Shown here piece after piece: positions 5,458 to 5,769 of a stretch of 5,769 nucleotides of DNA; positions within the stretch are counted from its first letter, which is position 1, and every line of letters starts with the position of its first letter. A model generated the notes under the pieces. It had not been told where the DNA came from and did not search any database. It saw only the letters and a list, made by a program, of their open reading frames with translations. The translations under genes and the position numbers were made by a program. Source of the DNA: Actinomycetota bacterium (GTDB taxonomy: Bacteria; Actinomycetota; Thermoleophilia; Solirubrobacterales; Solirubrobacteraceae); contig JAHWJM010000181.1 in assembly GCA_019348435.1 (NCBI GenBank), forward strand, positions 1-5,769, read 5' to 3'.

Positions 5458-5769
5458 GAGCTCGTCCTCCTCGTCGACCGCCCACGTGCCGAGATCGGGC
5501 GCGGCGATCCAGGCGGTGTTGCCGTCCAGCCGTGTCACGACGTGGTGCAGGACGCCGTCGACCACGACGATCGCCTCCGACACGCCGTTCCAGTCGATCG
5601 ATGCAGCCAGCACGGGCCCGTCATCGATCCGGATCTCGGCGGCTTCGCGCCACCCCCGGGCGCGGACGATGGCAGTGCGGTTGCCGGCACGCATCCGCCA
5701 GCGCGCCCAGGCCGGCTCGCCGATGCGCCAGCCGGTGGCGACGTCGAACGGATCTCCGGCGGCGCCGGC

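Larger units (their letters stand above)
5016..5459 (+). pseudogene. fabD: Malonyl-CoA:ACP transacylase, truncated after about residue 103
   Basis: FabD moves the malonyl group from CoA to acyl carrier protein for fatty acid synthesis in the cytoplasm. The start is intact: TAVLFPGQGSQVPGM (7-21), FAQPAIFCASLAGW (54-67) and AGHSLGELSALAVSGVLDE (81-99) with the nucleophile Ser84. After DAL (101-103, to 5324), where the family continues with a helix and an RG-containing segment, the frame reads through Arg/Pro/Gly-rich sequence to a TGA at 5457-5459. This gives 147 codons against about 300 for the family. The catalytic His and the remainder of the fold are missing, so the product should be inactive. 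The GTG at 5016 is chosen for the leaderless promoter spacing; GTG 5001 is an in-frame alternative. Truncation may be biological or an assembly artefact (see findings). The loss looks like a junction with foreign sequence, not a frameshift: no other frame resumes the family sequence. Confidence 0.8.
5365..5769 (-). pseudogene. Interior fragment of a biotin-dependent acyl-CoA carboxylase alpha subunit
   Basis: Read leftward from the right edge, the minus strand encodes DPFDVATGWRIGEPAWARWR, then AEIRIDDGPVLAA, then VVVDGVLHHVVTRLDGNTAW, then GTWAVDEEDELTAA. This matches the domain that links the biotin carboxylase and biotin carrier domains in actinobacterial acetyl/propionyl-CoA carboxylase alpha chains. 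Such enzymes use ATP and bicarbonate to carboxylate biotin and then acyl-CoA. Homology stops at about 5449, just where a biotin carrier domain with its AMKM motif should follow. The frame then reads about 28 unrelated residues, antisense to the lipoprotein-like start, to a TGA at 5365-5367. The biotin domain is missing, so the chain could not function as it stands. The assignment rests on remembered family sequence; the N-terminal part lies outside the window. Confidence 0.65.

Overview
The window is very GC-rich, with codon third positions dominated by G and C, frequent GTG starts, few clear Shine-Dalgarno sites and actinobacterial-type leaderless promoter spacing. This suggests a high-GC actinobacterium, perhaps of the Thermoleophilia/Solirubrobacterales type; that placement is inference from style and gene content.

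Left part, minus strand: a nitrogen-sensing and ammonium-uptake cluster, read from right to left. A PII signal protein (start 1931) overlaps the ammonium channel gene amtB (start 1581) by ATGA. A second PII gene follows (start 171) and runs off the left edge. Neither PII has the modifiable Tyr51, and the channel carries Glu in place of the first pore histidine (Glu175/His324), the pattern of fungal Mep1/Mep3. A 12-bp imperfect inverted repeat lies just upstream of the first PII gene. Further upstream on the same strand is a YihY/BrkB-family membrane protein gene (start 2895).

Middle part, plus strand, divergent from the BrkB-family gene: a GAF-domain NarL-type histidine kinase (3101-4225) and a LuxR/NarL-type response regulator (4222-4839) overlap by GTGA and form a two-component pair. 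The input and target genes are not evident.

Right part: a 176-base control region contains competing G/C-rich hairpins, a CCCACCGGTGGG palindrome, a G-quadruplex-like run and a good leaderless promoter. It leads into fabD (malonyl-CoA:ACP transacylase), which starts normally but loses its family sequence at about residue 103. About 55 bases further on, a strong ribosome binding site and a lipoprotein-like N-terminus begin on the plus strand. From about 5449 to the right edge, the minus strand carries the interior of a biotin-dependent acyl-CoA carboxylase alpha subunit that lacks its biotin domain. Three unrelated gene pieces thus meet within about 130 bases, which means either a real rearrangement or a chimeric assembly.

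No tRNA, rRNA, CRISPR array or insertion sequence was seen. No gene-free stretch exceeds 300 bases; the longest are 2896-3100 and 4840-5015.
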